Part shown: positions 51,529 to 60,679 of the stretch, piece by piece
Layout of the letters: every line of letters starts with the position of its first letter
How positions within the stretch are numbered: the first letter of the stretch is position 1
Source of the DNA: CAVQND01 sp964653485
GTDB taxonomy: Bacteria; Verrucomicrobiota; Verrucomicrobiia; Limisphaerales; UBA8199
Length of the DNA stretch: 64,000 bases
Assembly (NCBI GenBank): GCA_964653485.1
Contig: CAZZFF010000010.1
Location: forward strand, 15,378 to 79,377
Reading direction: 5' to 3'
The notes under the pieces: model-generated
Told to the model about the DNA's origin: nothing
Database searches by the model: none
Seen by the model: only the letters and a program-made list of their open reading frames with translations
Made by a program: the position numbers and the translations under genes

Positions 51529-52788
51529 ATGCAACGTTTGCTCTGTCGCATCCTGCTGGCCGGCTTCCTGGTATCGCCCGCCTTGCGCGCGGCGCCAACC
51601 AACCTTTGGGTAGAGGCGACCGGCTTGCACGGCAAAGTCTTATGCGGCTACCAGGGCTGGTTTCGGTGCCCGGGCGACGCCGCCGGCATGGGCTGGATTC
51701 ACTGGAGTCACACCGCCAGCCGCATCGCGCCCGAGACCCTGTGCTTCGAGATGTGGCCCGACATGAGCGAGTATGGCCCTCAGGAGCGATTTGTCGCGCC
51801 CGGTTTTACCCATTCCAACGGGAGTCCGGCCGAACTGTTCAGCTCGGACAATGCCGCCACCGTGCAACGGCATTTCGAGTGGATGCGCGATTACGGCATA
51901 GACGGGGCGTGGATGCAGCAGTTCCTGGTGGACTTGCCGGGCGGTCTGCAGCCCCAGCGTTATGCGTCCCGCCTGCGTGTGCTGGCGCACGCTCGAGCCG
52001 CGGCGCGAAAGACCGGCCGAGTGTGGGGCCTTTCCTACGATATTGCCGCCATGCCCACGGAGCGCATTTACGATGTGCTGATCAACGACTGGAAAAAAAT
52101 GGTCGATGAACAGTGGATTGCCGACCCACGCTACTTGCGCCAGAACGGCAAGCCAGTGGTGCAAATCTGGGGGTTCTACTGGAACAATCCGCAGAATCGG
52201 ATGACCGCGGACCTGGCGAACAAGCTCATCGATTTCTTCAAAGCGCCCGGACCTTACTCGGCTTTCCTGGTGGGCGGGGGGAGTTGGGATTGGCGTCGCG
52301 TGCCCGACCCGGAGTGGCGGAAGTTCTGCCGGCGGTTCGATGCCTACGCTCCCTGGAACGTGGGCAACTGGACAAGAGACGCCAAAGGCGAGGCCCACGC
52401 TTCGACGAGTTGGTGGGCGAAGGACAAGGAAGAATTCGAGCGCGACGGCGGGCTTTGGATGCCCGTGGTCTATCCCGGATTCAGTTGGGACAATCTGCAG
52501 CGCAAACCCGCCGGCGCAACCCTGATCCCGCGCCGGGGCGGCCGGTTCTTCTGGGAGCAGTTTCACGAACTGAGCAAACTGGACGTGGACTGCGTCTATG
52601 TCGCCATGTTCGACGAAGTCGACGAAGGCACGGCCATTTTCAAGGTGACGAGTTCGCCCCCGGCACAGGGGCATTTTGTCGGCTTGGAAGGGTTGCCATC
52701 CGATTGGTATCTGCGACTGACGGGGGAGGCCGCCAACCTCTTGCGACAGCGGCAGCGCATCCCTCTTGAAATCCCGCTCGCACCGTGA
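51529..52788 (+). CDS. GH71/99-like secreted glycoside hydrolase
   Basis: A 419-residue protein with an N-terminal signal peptide (MQRLLCRILLAGFLVSPAL). The barrel has GYQGWFRCPGDAAGMGWIHW, FEWMRDYGIDGAWMQQFLVD and VYVAMFDEVDEGTAIFKV, the pattern of the group that databases call GH71/99-like, related to endo-acting mannosidases and glucanases. Catalytic residues cannot be assigned without alignment, though the Glu in MFDEVDEGTAIFK is a candidate. It probably acts on a mannose- or glucose-type linkage at the cell surface or outside. Confidence 0.8.
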   Translation: MQRLLCRILLAGFLVSPALRAAPTNLWVEATGLHGKVLCGYQGWFRCPGDAAGMGWIHWSHTASRIAPETLCFEMWPDMSEYGPQERFVAPGFTHSNGSPAELFSSDNAATVQRHFEWMRDYGIDGAWMQQFLVDLPGGLQPQRYASRLRVLAHARAAARKTGRVWGLSYDIAAMPTERIYDVLINDWKKMVDEQWIADPRYLRQNGKPVVQIWGFYWNNPQNRMTADLANKLIDFFKAPGPYSAFLVGGGSWDWRRVPDPEWRKFCRRFDAYAPWNVGNWTRDAKGEAHASTSWWAKDKEEFERDGGLWMPVVYPGFSWDNLQRKPAGATLIPRRGGRFFWEQFHELSKLDVDCVYVAMFDEVDEGTAIFKVTSSPPAQGHFVGLEGLPSDWYLRLTGEAANLLRQRQRIPLEIPLAP

Positions 52789-52920
52789 TTGAGCGCTCCA
52801 GACCAGGTTCTCCTTGACCGCTTTGTCAGGTTCTACGATTTCGCCGAGATCAACCGGGTCATCGCTGATTCCAAGCGCGGGCGGACCGTCAAACCCGTGC
52901 TGGTGATCAGTGAGCAATGA
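52789..52920 (+). pseudogene. C-terminal remnant of a zinc-type (aryl) alcohol dehydrogenase
   Basis: Directly after the hydrolase stop and in the same frame, 43 codons read VLLDRFVRFYDFAEINRVIA then DSKRGRTVKPVLVISEQ and a stop. This is the typical end of a medium-chain, zinc-dependent alcohol dehydrogenase of the aryl-alcohol type. There is no upstream part, so the gene was lost and only its last exon-sized fragment remains. It overlaps the end of the convergent sugar-kinase gene. Confidence 0.75.
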
Positions 52921-53830
52921 GTGAGAATAACTGCTTCAAGTGCTGCGGCAGCGGCGGCGTGCCTCCGGCCTGCGAGCAGACATAGCCCGCCAGTTCGTTG
53001 GCGCGCCGGTTGATCGTATCCAGGTCCCAGCCTGCCAACAGGCCCAGCGTCACGGCGGCCGTGAAGGCGTCTCCAGCGCCTACCGAGTCCACGACCTTCA
53101 CCGGCGCGCCGGGATGATCGGAAAACCCGGCTTGGGAATAAAGAAGGCTGCCGTGCGCGCCGCGCGTGAGGGCGACCAAGGATAACTGGAATCGGAGCGC
53201 CAATTCCTTGAGTTGTTCGAAGGTGTCTCCGCGCAGACGGAACATCTCGGCCAGGACAGGCAGTTCCTGGTCGTTGATTTTCAGCACCGTTGCCAGCTCC
53301 AACGATCTGGTGATGACTTCCGGCGAAAAGAAATGCTGCCGAAGGTTGATGTCGAAGACCCGCAACGCTTGAGGGGGTGCGGCGGTTAGGAGCGCGCGAA
53401 TAGCGGCCCGGGCGCCGGGGCTGCGCTGGGCCAGGCTTCCGAAGCACACCGCATCGGCGCGGCCGACCACATCGAGACCGGCCTTGGTGGCCGGCAGGTT
53501 ATCCCAGGCCACGTTCTCGTGAATCGTGAAGCGCGGCTGGCCATCCGCGGAGAGTTCGACCGACACCGTGCCGGTCGGGGCGCGAGGATCAATTGTCACC
53601 AAATCGGCCGGCAAGCCCAGGACGTGAAAGCGCGCCAGGATTTCTCTCCCGAGCGGGTCATTGCCCACTTGGCTGACGACCCAGGCCTCGGCGCCGAGGG
53701 CATGGGCGTGATAGGCGAAGTTAGTCGTCGCCCCGCCGAGTTGTTTTCCATCGGGCAGCAAGTCCCAAAGCAATTCGCCCGCTCCGACCACGGTCTTCTT
53801 TCGAGGTGGTGTCGATGTTGTCGCGTTCAT
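52907..53830 (-). CDS. PfkB-family sugar kinase (fructokinase-like)
   Basis: A 307-residue ribokinase-family enzyme starting MNATTSTPPRKKTVVGAGEL. It has GGATTNFAYHAHALG near the N-terminus (sugar binding) and VVDSVGAGDAFTAAVTLGLL near the C-terminus, in which the Asp of GAGD is the catalytic base and the loop forms the anion hole. It would phosphorylate a hexose such as fructose; specificity is unknown. The frame is open 16 codons further upstream, without a better start. It points toward the pseudogene fragment and is divergent from the esterase gene. Confidence 0.9.
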   Translation of the reverse strand: MNATTSTPPRKKTVVGAGELLWDLLPDGKQLGGATTNFAYHAHALGAEAWVVSQVGNDPLGREILARFHVLGLPADLVTIDPRAPTGTVSVELSADGQPRFTIHENVAWDNLPATKAGLDVVGRADAVCFGSLAQRSPGARAAIRALLTAAPPQALRVFDINLRQHFFSPEVITRSLELATVLKINDQELPVLAEMFRLRGDTFEQLKELALRFQLSLVALTRGAHGSLLYSQAGFSDHPGAPVKVVDSVGAGDAFTAAVTLGLLAGWDLDTINRRANELAGYVCSQAGGTPPLPQHLKQLFSLIAH

Positions 53831-53950
53831 GGATTTGTGCTTGTATCGAGGCACGACGCCGAACCCATCCTGGAGCACAGCACGGTTCTGTCAACAGCAA
53901 GTCAGGTTGGTATTGTCCTCGCGCGGTTCCCCGTCCAAACTCACGACGTT

Positions 53951-55171
53951 ATGAAAACGCGCAGCCTTACTTGGGCGACTCTGGTTCAGGTCGCACTGCT
54001 GCTGGCGGCGGGTGGTTTCGCGGCGGCCCAAGCCGATCCCCCGGCCGGCCCGTGGGACCTGAACGCGCTGGCCGCCGCTCCGAAGTGGACCGCGCTGGCG
54101 CGGCCCAGGTCCGACGGCATCAAGGCAATCACTTTTGTGGGCGTGCCCTTTCGGGGCAAACCCACGCGCGTCTTCGCCTGGCTGGGAGTGCCCGAAGTGA
54201 AGGCGGGCGAAAAGGCGCCCGCGATGGTGCTCATTCACGGCGGCGGTGGGACCGCCTTCGACGAGTGGGTGCGTTTGTGGGTGGGGCGCGGCTATGCCGC
54301 CATCGCCATGGACACCTGCGGCCAGGTTCCGGTGGGCAACTACGGCGCATGGTTCCGCGATGAGCAGGGCGGACCGCCCGGCTGGGGCGGCTTCGACCAA
54401 GTGGCCTGGCCCCGCGAGGATCAATGGACCTTCCACGCCGTGGCGGACGCGATCCTGGCCCATTCCCTGATTCGCTCTTTGCCGGAGGTGGACCCGGACC
54501 GCACGGGCGTTACCGGCATTTCGTGGGGCGGTTACCTGACTTGCATCGTGGCGGGCGTGGACCGGCGGTTCAAGCTGGCGGTTCCAGTTTATGGGTGCGG
54601 GTTCTACCGGAACACGCTCTTCGAGGGCGAACTCAAGAAGCTTCCCCCCGAACACGCCGACCGGTGGATGGCCTGGTGGGACCCGTCTGTCTATCTGGGC
54701 GGTTCGGAACTGCCCATCCTGTGGGTGACCGGGAGCAATGACTTCGCCTACACGATGGATGCCTTGCAGCTTTCCTATCGCCTCGCCAAAGGCCCGCGCT
54801 GGCTCTGCATGCGCCTGCGCATGCCCCACGGGCACGGCGGTCCCGGCGAGAATCCGAAGGAGATACAGGTTTTTGCCGACGGCATCCTCAAGGGCGGGGC
54901 GCCGCTCCCGGTCATCACCGGCCACGGCCGCGAAGGGACGAATGTCTGGGCCGCCTTTTCCGCGAAAGTCCCCGTGCTCAAGGCCGAGCTCAATTTCACC
55001 AAGGACACTGGCCGTTGGCAGGACCGCAAGTGGGAGTCAACGCCGGCGCGCCAGACCGAGGGCCGGGTCACCGCCAGCCTGCCGGCGGGAACCCGCGTCT
55101 ATTATTTCAATCTCGTTGACGAGCGGGACTGCGTCGTCAGCACCGAGCACGAGGAATGTGCCCTGCCCTGA
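53951..55171 (+). CDS. Secreted alpha/beta-hydrolase esterase (acetyl-xylan esterase type)
   Basis: A 406-residue protein with a signal peptide (MKTRSLTWATLVQVALLLAA). The hydrolase fold is clear: HGGGG (96-100, oxyanion), the nucleophile Ser191 in GISWGGYL, an Asp candidate in TGSNDFAYTMD and His in MPHGHGG. Such enzymes in this group remove acetyl or glucuronoyl esters from plant or algal glycans, which fits the surrounding hydrolases. The C-terminal 100 residues look like a beta domain. The frame is open further upstream across the kinase promoter, without a signal sequence. Confidence 0.85.
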   Translation: MKTRSLTWATLVQVALLLAAGGFAAAQADPPAGPWDLNALAAAPKWTALARPRSDGIKAITFVGVPFRGKPTRVFAWLGVPEVKAGEKAPAMVLIHGGGGTAFDEWVRLWVGRGYAAIAMDTCGQVPVGNYGAWFRDEQGGPPGWGGFDQVAWPREDQWTFHAVADAILAHSLIRSLPEVDPDRTGVTGISWGGYLTCIVAGVDRRFKLAVPVYGCGFYRNTLFEGELKKLPPEHADRWMAWWDPSVYLGGSELPILWVTGSNDFAYTMDALQLSYRLAKGPRWLCMRLRMPHGHGGPGENPKEIQVFADGILKGGAPLPVITGHGREGTNVWAAFSAKVPVLKAELNFTKDTGRWQDRKWESTPARQTEGRVTASLPAGTRVYYFNLVDERDCVVSTEHEECALP

Positions 55172-55293
55172 GTTATCACCGCGGCCAGCCCCTCACTCCG
55201 CGTGAACGAAGAAGCAGGTATGGACTTTCTTTCAATTGAAGGTAAAAACGCGAGACGAGAGGCCGGGAACCTGATACGATTGGCCCGCATGAA

Positions 55294-56184
55294 ATGAACA
55301 CCCTGCCTCGACCGCAATCCTTGGCCAGTCGAAGCCGGAGATTCAGTCCGGTGCGATGCCGGCTTGTCTTAGCTCGACCTGATGTGTTCCGTGCTCCCGG
55401 CTTCACCCTGATCGAGTTGCTCGTGGTGATCGCCATCATCGCAATCCTGGCCAGCATGTTGTTGCCGGCACTGGCCCGGGCGAAAATAAAGGCCCAAGGG
55501 ATTCAGTGCATGAGCAACCTCAAGCAACTGAACCTGGCATGGCTGATGTACCCCAATGATAACAATGACGCGCTTCCGTGCAACTATAGCGGCGGCTTCG
55601 GGAGCAACTCATGGGTCACGGGATGGTTGGATTGGACCAGCTCCTCCCAGAATACGAACCGGCTCTATCTGACGGACCCCGACCTCTGCGTGCTGGCGCC
55701 GTATTCCGCCCAATCCACCGGAATCTTTAAGTGCCCCGCTGATACTTACGCCAGCAGCGCCCAACGAAACCTGGGCTGGCCCGGCCGGGTGCGCAGCGTC
55801 TCGATGAACGGAGTGTGGGGGGGCAAAGACAGCGATAAGACCTCCGGCTGTTATGCGGTGCCCAAGGTCTCCACGCTGCGACTGTCGCCCGCGATGGCCT
55901 GGGTCTTCATCGATGAACATCTCGACAGCCTGAACGACGGTTCCTGCTTCATGAACACCGATACGCCCGCTTTCCTGGATTTCCCGGGGAGCATTCACAA
56001 CGGCGCTTGCGGACTTTCCTTCGCCGACGGCCATTCCGAAATCCACAAGTGGCGGTCGGCCAACACCATTCACGGAGTGAGGTTTCTCGACTGGACGTGG
56101 CTGGAACCCTATTTTGCTCCGGGTCCAAAAGACCCCGATCTCCGGTGGTTGGTCATCGACCGGACCCCGGGTCGGAACCATTAG
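55294..56184 (+). CDS. Pilin-like protein with type IV prepilin N-terminus (H-x9-DG type)
   Basis: A 296-residue protein. The prepilin site is GFTLIELLVVIAIIA at residues 36-50, with the cleaved Gly36 and Glu41 (position 5 of the mature form). A long leader of 35 residues precedes it. The C-terminal FADGHSEIHKW signature belongs to the abundant pseudopilin-like family of Verrucomicrobiota and Planctomycetota, which is probably exported by a type II-like system. No secretion genes are in the window. It may start the small cluster on this strand. Confidence 0.85.
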   Translation: MNTLPRPQSLASRSRRFSPVRCRLVLARPDVFRAPGFTLIELLVVIAIIAILASMLLPALARAKIKAQGIQCMSNLKQLNLAWLMYPNDNNDALPCNYSGGFGSNSWVTGWLDWTSSSQNTNRLYLTDPDLCVLAPYSAQSTGIFKCPADTYASSAQRNLGWPGRVRSVSMNGVWGGKDSDKTSGCYAVPKVSTLRLSPAMAWVFIDEHLDSLNDGSCFMNTDTPAFLDFPGSIHNGACGLSFADGHSEIHKWRSANTIHGVRFLDWTWLEPYFAPGPKDPDLRWLVIDRTPGRNH

Positions 56185-56222
56185 TGCCCAAACTCCCTTT
56201 GCTGAATCAATCCTCAGCGCTC

Positions 56223-59200
56223 ATGAAAACCCGATTACGACCCCTTCTCCGATTCACCACCCTCACCCTCCTGCTGGCGTCCGTGGCTGCCGGCGGATCA
56301 GACCCCGCGGCGGCCTCCGCCTCGGCGGTCCAGCCCCCGATTCGCGTCCTGATCCTGAGCGGCCAGAACAACCACGAATGGCGGCGGACCACGCCCAAGC
56401 TCAAATCCATCCTTTTGGCCAGCGGACGGTTCGCCGTCGAGGTGACCGAACACCCCGAGCAATGCGACACCCAAACCCTGGCTCCGTTCGACGCGGTGCT
56501 GAGCAATTGGAACAACTTCGGCAAGCCCGCCTCCACCAACTGGCCGGAGACGGCCCGGACGGCGCTGCTGGATTTCGTTCGCGGCGGCAAAGGGTTTATC
56601 GTCGTGCATGCCGGGAGTTCGTCATTCTACGATTGGGATGCGTACCAGCGGCTGGCGGGCGCTTCGTGGAAACTCGGCCAGACCAGCCATGGCAGCCCGC
56701 ATGAATTCACAGTCCAGAGCGTCGCCGACCATCCGGTCACCCGCGGGGTGGCCCCGTTCAGGACGACCGACGAGCTTTGGGTCAGGCCGGGCCTGGCTCC
56801 CGGCGCGCGCGTCCTGGCCACCGGTGACGACCAGCCGCTGGTCTTGACAACCGAATTCGGCCAAGGCAGGGGATTCACGGTGCTGATGGGTCACAGCGCC
56901 GAGTTTATGGATACCCCCGGGTTCCAGACCTTGCTGTTGCGCGGGGTCGAATGGGCCGCTTCAGGCAAGGTGACGCTCCCATCCAACGCCGGGCTTGGCA
57001 CCGCCGAGGCCCTGTTGATCGAGGCTGTGGCCCAATACCATTTCGGCATGAGCCGGCAGCCGGTTCGCGACCTGGAAAAATGCGTCGCGGCTGTGTCCGC
57101 CGACCAGGGTGAAAGCCAAGCCCTCGCCATGAGACTGGCCGGTCTGCTGGCGGGCGACGTTACAAGGGAGGCCAAGAGGGTTGCCTGCTGTCAGCTCTCG
57201 CTGATTGGCTCGGCCAAAGAGGTCCCGGCGCTGGCAAGGCTCGTGTTCGACCCGGACCTCGGTGATTTCGCACGTTTGGCGCTCGAGCGGATTCCAGGGT
57301 CCGAGTCGGAGGCGGCCTTGCTGAGCGCGTTGCGCACCAGTTCGGGCCAGTCGCGCAGCGGCCTGAGCCAATCGCTCGCGGCGCGCCGCAGCCGGGAGGC
57401 GGTGAACGAGATCGCCAAATCGCTAAGCGATGGTGATGCCGCAACCGTGGGGCCGGCCATCGACGCCCTGGGCCGAATAGGCGGCAAGGAAGCCGCCGCC
57501 GCCTTGATGGCGTCCGAGCCAAAGATTCCGCAGGCCTTGCAGGGGCGACTCTCCGCCGCTTTGCTGCGGTGCGCTGGGGAGTTCCTCACCGCCGGCCAGA
57601 ACGGCCCGGCGGACACGATCCTGGAGCGCCTTACCGCGACCAACCAACTCCCATTTATTCGCACCGCGGCTCTTGCCAAAGGAATGGAGGGGGCAGGCGA
57701 GAAGGGCGCGAGCCGTTTGGCGGCGGCGTTGGGCGGCCAGGATGAGGCGCTGCAAGCCGGAGCGATTCGAGCGCTGCGCAACGCCGGAAACGGCCCGGCT
57801 CTGCGGCAAGCCGCCGAGAGTCTGGAGCGGTTGCCGGAGCCTTTAGAGGTTCAATTGGTCTGGCTGTTGGGCGAGCGCGGCGATGCGGCGTTTGTGCCCG
57901 CTCTCGCGCGAACAGCGGCAAGCCCCGACCCGGAGGTCAGACGGGCTTCACTGGCGGCGTTGGGGCTAGCCGGAAACGCCTCGGCGGTGCCGGTACTGGC
58001 GCGCCTGGCCGGCACGGCCGGCCAGGAGGAGAAGCAGATTATCACCCAGTCCCTGGGCCGCCTGCGGGGCAATGATGTGGATGCCGCGATCGTTGTCGCC
58101 CTCAAAACGGGCACACCGGCCGAGCGGCCCGAGTTGATTCGGGCCTTGGTCTCGAGGGAAGCGACGTCGGCGGTGCCGGCCCTGCTCGAGTTGGCCGCCG
58201 CCTCGGAAGGCCCCGCTCGAGCGGAGGTGCTTCTGGCATTGGGCAAGTTGGGCGGCCAAACCGCCTGCGGAGGCCTCGTCCGATTGTTGAATGACGACCC
58301 GGCCGGCGCGGCGGCGGCACTGGCGGAGATCGGCCGTCGCGAGGGCACTGCCAAGCCTATTGTGGCCGCGTTGCCAACGGCGTCCCCGGCCGCGAAGGCC
58401 GCCCTGGTTGAGGCGCTGGCGGGGGTTGGCGGGCCGGAGGCGCTGGCGGCCGCGCGCGCCGAGGTCCGGGCCGAGGACCCGGCGCTGCGGGTGGCGGCGG
58501 TGCGCGCGTTGGCCAATTGGCCTGACGCGATGCCGCTGGACGATCTGGGCGGGTTGGCGGCGTCCACGGCGGATGCGCGGTGCAAGATACTGGCGTTGCG
58601 CGGCGTCGCACGGCTGGCGCCCCTGGCGGCAGACCGCACGCCCGAACGAAGGGTCGAAGCGATCCTCGGCGCCATGAAGGCCGGCGGAGGCCTGAGCGAA
58701 CAAAAGGGGCTGTTGGCGGCCCTGGCTGAGGTGCCGGGAACGGCTGCCTTGGCGGCGGCCAAGACATTCCTGGACGACCCGGCCCTGGGCGCGGAAGCCA
58801 AGGCAGCCCTCCAGCGGCTCCAGGAGCGGGAGGCAAAAACGCCTATCCCGCCCTGGGACGAGGAGATGGCCAAGCTCTTCGCTTCGCCGGACAATCTCTG
58901 TCGCGGCGCCGTGGCGACCAATCTCGACGGCCTGACACCGGACGGACAAGGGCAATGGGCCTGGGCGGCCGTCGATGGGGACCCCGCGACCTATTGGGAC
59001 GAAACCGACAACCAGCCGCTCTACTGGTTGCGGGTGCAACTCAAGGCCCAGGCCACGGTGGCCTGCGTGCGCGTTCTGGGTTTCCAACATCAGAATTACG
59101 CCCCGAAGGATTTCGAGGTGCTTTGCGACGGCAAGCCGGTAAAGCAGGTGCGCAACGCCGAGTACCGGAACAACCTGCTGACCTTCGACATCCCCCCGAC

Positions 59201-59300
59201 CTCGTGCCGGACGGTGGAACTGAAGATTAGCGGTTACTACGGTCAAAGCCCGGCCATTCGGGAGTTGGGCCTCTTTGAAAAGCCGGGCAATACCAAATAG
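56223..59300 (+). CDS. Secreted ThuA-HEAT repeat-discoidin protein
   Basis: A 1,025-residue exported protein with a signal peptide (MKTRLRPLLRFTTLTLLLAS). Residues 40-250 are a ThuA domain (VLILSGQNNHEWRRTTPKLK, GGKGFIVVHAGSSSF, GRGFTVLMGHSAEF) similar to that of the gene at 28132. Residues 270-850 are a long array of HEAT-like repeats, Ala/Leu-rich and regularly about 30 residues apart. The last 150 residues are a discoidin-like domain (AVDGDPATYWDETDNQPLYW). This architecture is characteristic of the Planctomycetota-Verrucomicrobiota. Function unknown; binding to a glycan and to a partner protein is plausible. Confidence 0.85.
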   Translation: MKTRLRPLLRFTTLTLLLASVAAGGSDPAAASASAVQPPIRVLILSGQNNHEWRRTTPKLKSILLASGRFAVEVTEHPEQCDTQTLAPFDAVLSNWNNFGKPASTNWPETARTALLDFVRGGKGFIVVHAGSSSFYDWDAYQRLAGASWKLGQTSHGSPHEFTVQSVADHPVTRGVAPFRTTDELWVRPGLAPGARVLATGDDQPLVLTTEFGQGRGFTVLMGHSAEFMDTPGFQTLLLRGVEWAASGKVTLPSNAGLGTAEALLIEAVAQYHFGMSRQPVRDLEKCVAAVSADQGESQALAMRLAGLLAGDVTREAKRVACCQLSLIGSAKEVPALARLVFDPDLGDFARLALERIPGSESEAALLSALRTSSGQSRSGLSQSLAARRSREAVNEIAKSLSDGDAATVGPAIDALGRIGGKEAAAALMASEPKIPQALQGRLSAALLRCAGEFLTAGQNGPADTILERLTATNQLPFIRTAALAKGMEGAGEKGASRLAAALGGQDEALQAGAIRALRNAGNGPALRQAAESLERLPEPLEVQLVWLLGERGDAAFVPALARTAASPDPEVRRASLAALGLAGNASAVPVLARLAGTAGQEEKQIITQSLGRLRGNDVDAAIVVALKTGTPAERPELIRALVSREATSAVPALLELAAASEGPARAEVLLALGKLGGQTACGGLVRLLNDDPAGAAAALAEIGRREGTAKPIVAALPTASPAAKAALVEALAGVGGPEALAAARAEVRAEDPALRVAAVRALANWPDAMPLDDLGGLAASTADARCKILALRGVARLAPLAADRTPERRVEAILGAMKAGGGLSEQKGLLAALAEVPGTAALAAAKTFLDDPALGAEAKAALQRLQEREAKTPIPPWDEEMAKLFASPDNLCRGAVATNLDGLTPDGQGQWAWAAVDGDPATYWDETDNQPLYWLRVQLKAQATVACVRVLGFQHQNYAPKDFEVLCDGKPVKQVRNAEYRNNLLTFDIPPTSCRTVELKISGYYGQSPAIRELGLFEKPGNTK

Positions 59301-59310
59301 CTTTTGTAAT

Positions 59311-60621
59311 ATGAAAAATGGAAACTGTTTGACCTCTGTTTCACGCCGCGCGTTCTTGCGGGGCGCGGCGGCCCTGGGTTCAGCCCTGGCACTTCCGACA
59401 ATCCTGCCCGCGTCGGTTCTGGGCGAGGCGGCACCCAGCAAGCGGGTGGCGCTCGGGCACATCGGCGTCGGGGGGCAGGGCGGCGGATTGCTCACGGGGT
59501 TCCTGGGCGTGGCGCAGGCTCAAAGCGTGGCGGTATGCGATGCCATTGCCGAGCGCCGGGAGGCAGCCGCTCAACTTGTGGAGCGCCATTACGCTCAGGG
59601 CCGAGGCCAAGGGTCCTACCGAGGCTGCCGGAGATGCCCGGATTTCAGGGAGTTGCTGGCGCGGGACGACATCGATGCGGTGGTCGTCGCCACGCCGGAC
59701 CATTGGCACGTCCCCATCGCGGTGGCCGCGGTCCGGGCCGGCAAGGACGTTTATGTCGAGAAGCCGCTCGGCATCAGCATCGAGCATGACAAGGCTATCC
59801 GGGCGGCGGTGCATCAATGCGGCGCGGTGTTCCAGTACGGCACCCAACAGCGGTCCTTTGATCAGCACTGCGCGTTCGCGGCCGCATTGGTGCGCAACGG
59901 CTATATCGGCGAACTCAAGGCCGTCGAGGTCATCGCGCCCAACGGCGAGACTGGGGGCCGGGCGGAGCCACAGCCCGTTCCCGACGGCCTGGACTACGAC
60001 CTCTGGCTTGGACCCGCCCCGGTGACGCCCTACACCCACGATCGCGTGTTCGGCACGGGCCGCTGGCACATCTACGACTACGCCCTGGGGTTCATCGCGG
60101 GCTGGGGCGCGCACCCGCTGGATATCGCGCACTGGGGCTATCCCCACATTCCGGTGGAATATGAAGGCACCGGCCGAATTCCCGCGGAAGGGCTGTTCGA
60201 TACGATTGTGGATTGGAAGGTGCGAGGGCGCTATGCCGGCGGCGCGCAGTTCAGCCTCGAGACCGGCTCGGACTTGACCACGTTCAGAGGCACAACCGGA
60301 TGGATCGCCGCGGGCCGTGACCGGCAGACCCTGGCGGCCGAGCCCGCCTCGCTGCTGCGCGTCCAGCTCAAACCCGAGGAAGAGCATCTTGCGCGCGAGA
60401 ACAACCACTATCTCGACTTCGCCAAATGCGTGCTGACCCGACGAACCCCGGTCAGCAACATCGACTCGGCGGTGCAGTCGGATTTCATGAGTCACCTGGG
60501 CGACATCGCAATTCGCACGGGCCGGAAGATACTGTGGGACCCGGAGCGAGAGACCATCGTGCGCGATGACGCCGCGGCGCGCATGATGAGCCGCGCCATC
60601 CGAGCGCCTTGGACGATCTGA
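59311..60621 (+). CDS. Tat-exported Gfo/Idh/MocA-family oxidoreductase
   Basis: A 436-residue protein starting MKNGNCLTSVSRRAFLRGAA with a twin-arginine signal. The Rossmann motif GHIGVGGQGGGLLTG follows, with DAVVVATPDHWHVPIAV and YVEKPLGISIEHDKA; the Lys of EKPLG is the usual catalytic one. Such exported oxidoreductases often lie next to ThuA proteins, as here (ThuA-HEAT gene 10 bp upstream), and have been proposed to form keto-sugar intermediates during glycan breakdown. Substrate unknown. A TTG start 12 codons upstream is less likely. Confidence 0.9.
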   Translation: MKNGNCLTSVSRRAFLRGAAALGSALALPTILPASVLGEAAPSKRVALGHIGVGGQGGGLLTGFLGVAQAQSVAVCDAIAERREAAAQLVERHYAQGRGQGSYRGCRRCPDFRELLARDDIDAVVVATPDHWHVPIAVAAVRAGKDVYVEKPLGISIEHDKAIRAAVHQCGAVFQYGTQQRSFDQHCAFAAALVRNGYIGELKAVEVIAPNGETGGRAEPQPVPDGLDYDLWLGPAPVTPYTHDRVFGTGRWHIYDYALGFIAGWGAHPLDIAHWGYPHIPVEYEGTGRIPAEGLFDTIVDWKVRGRYAGGAQFSLETGSDLTTFRGTTGWIAAGRDRQTLAAEPASLLRVQLKPEEEHLARENNHYLDFAKCVLTRRTPVSNIDSAVQSDFMSHLGDIAIRTGRKILWDPERETIVRDDAAARMMSRAIRAPWTI

Positions 60622-60679
60622 CCGCTGAGCTCCTGACAACGCGACGCACTCCGCGCGGCCCCACATCTCGCTCCCTTCC

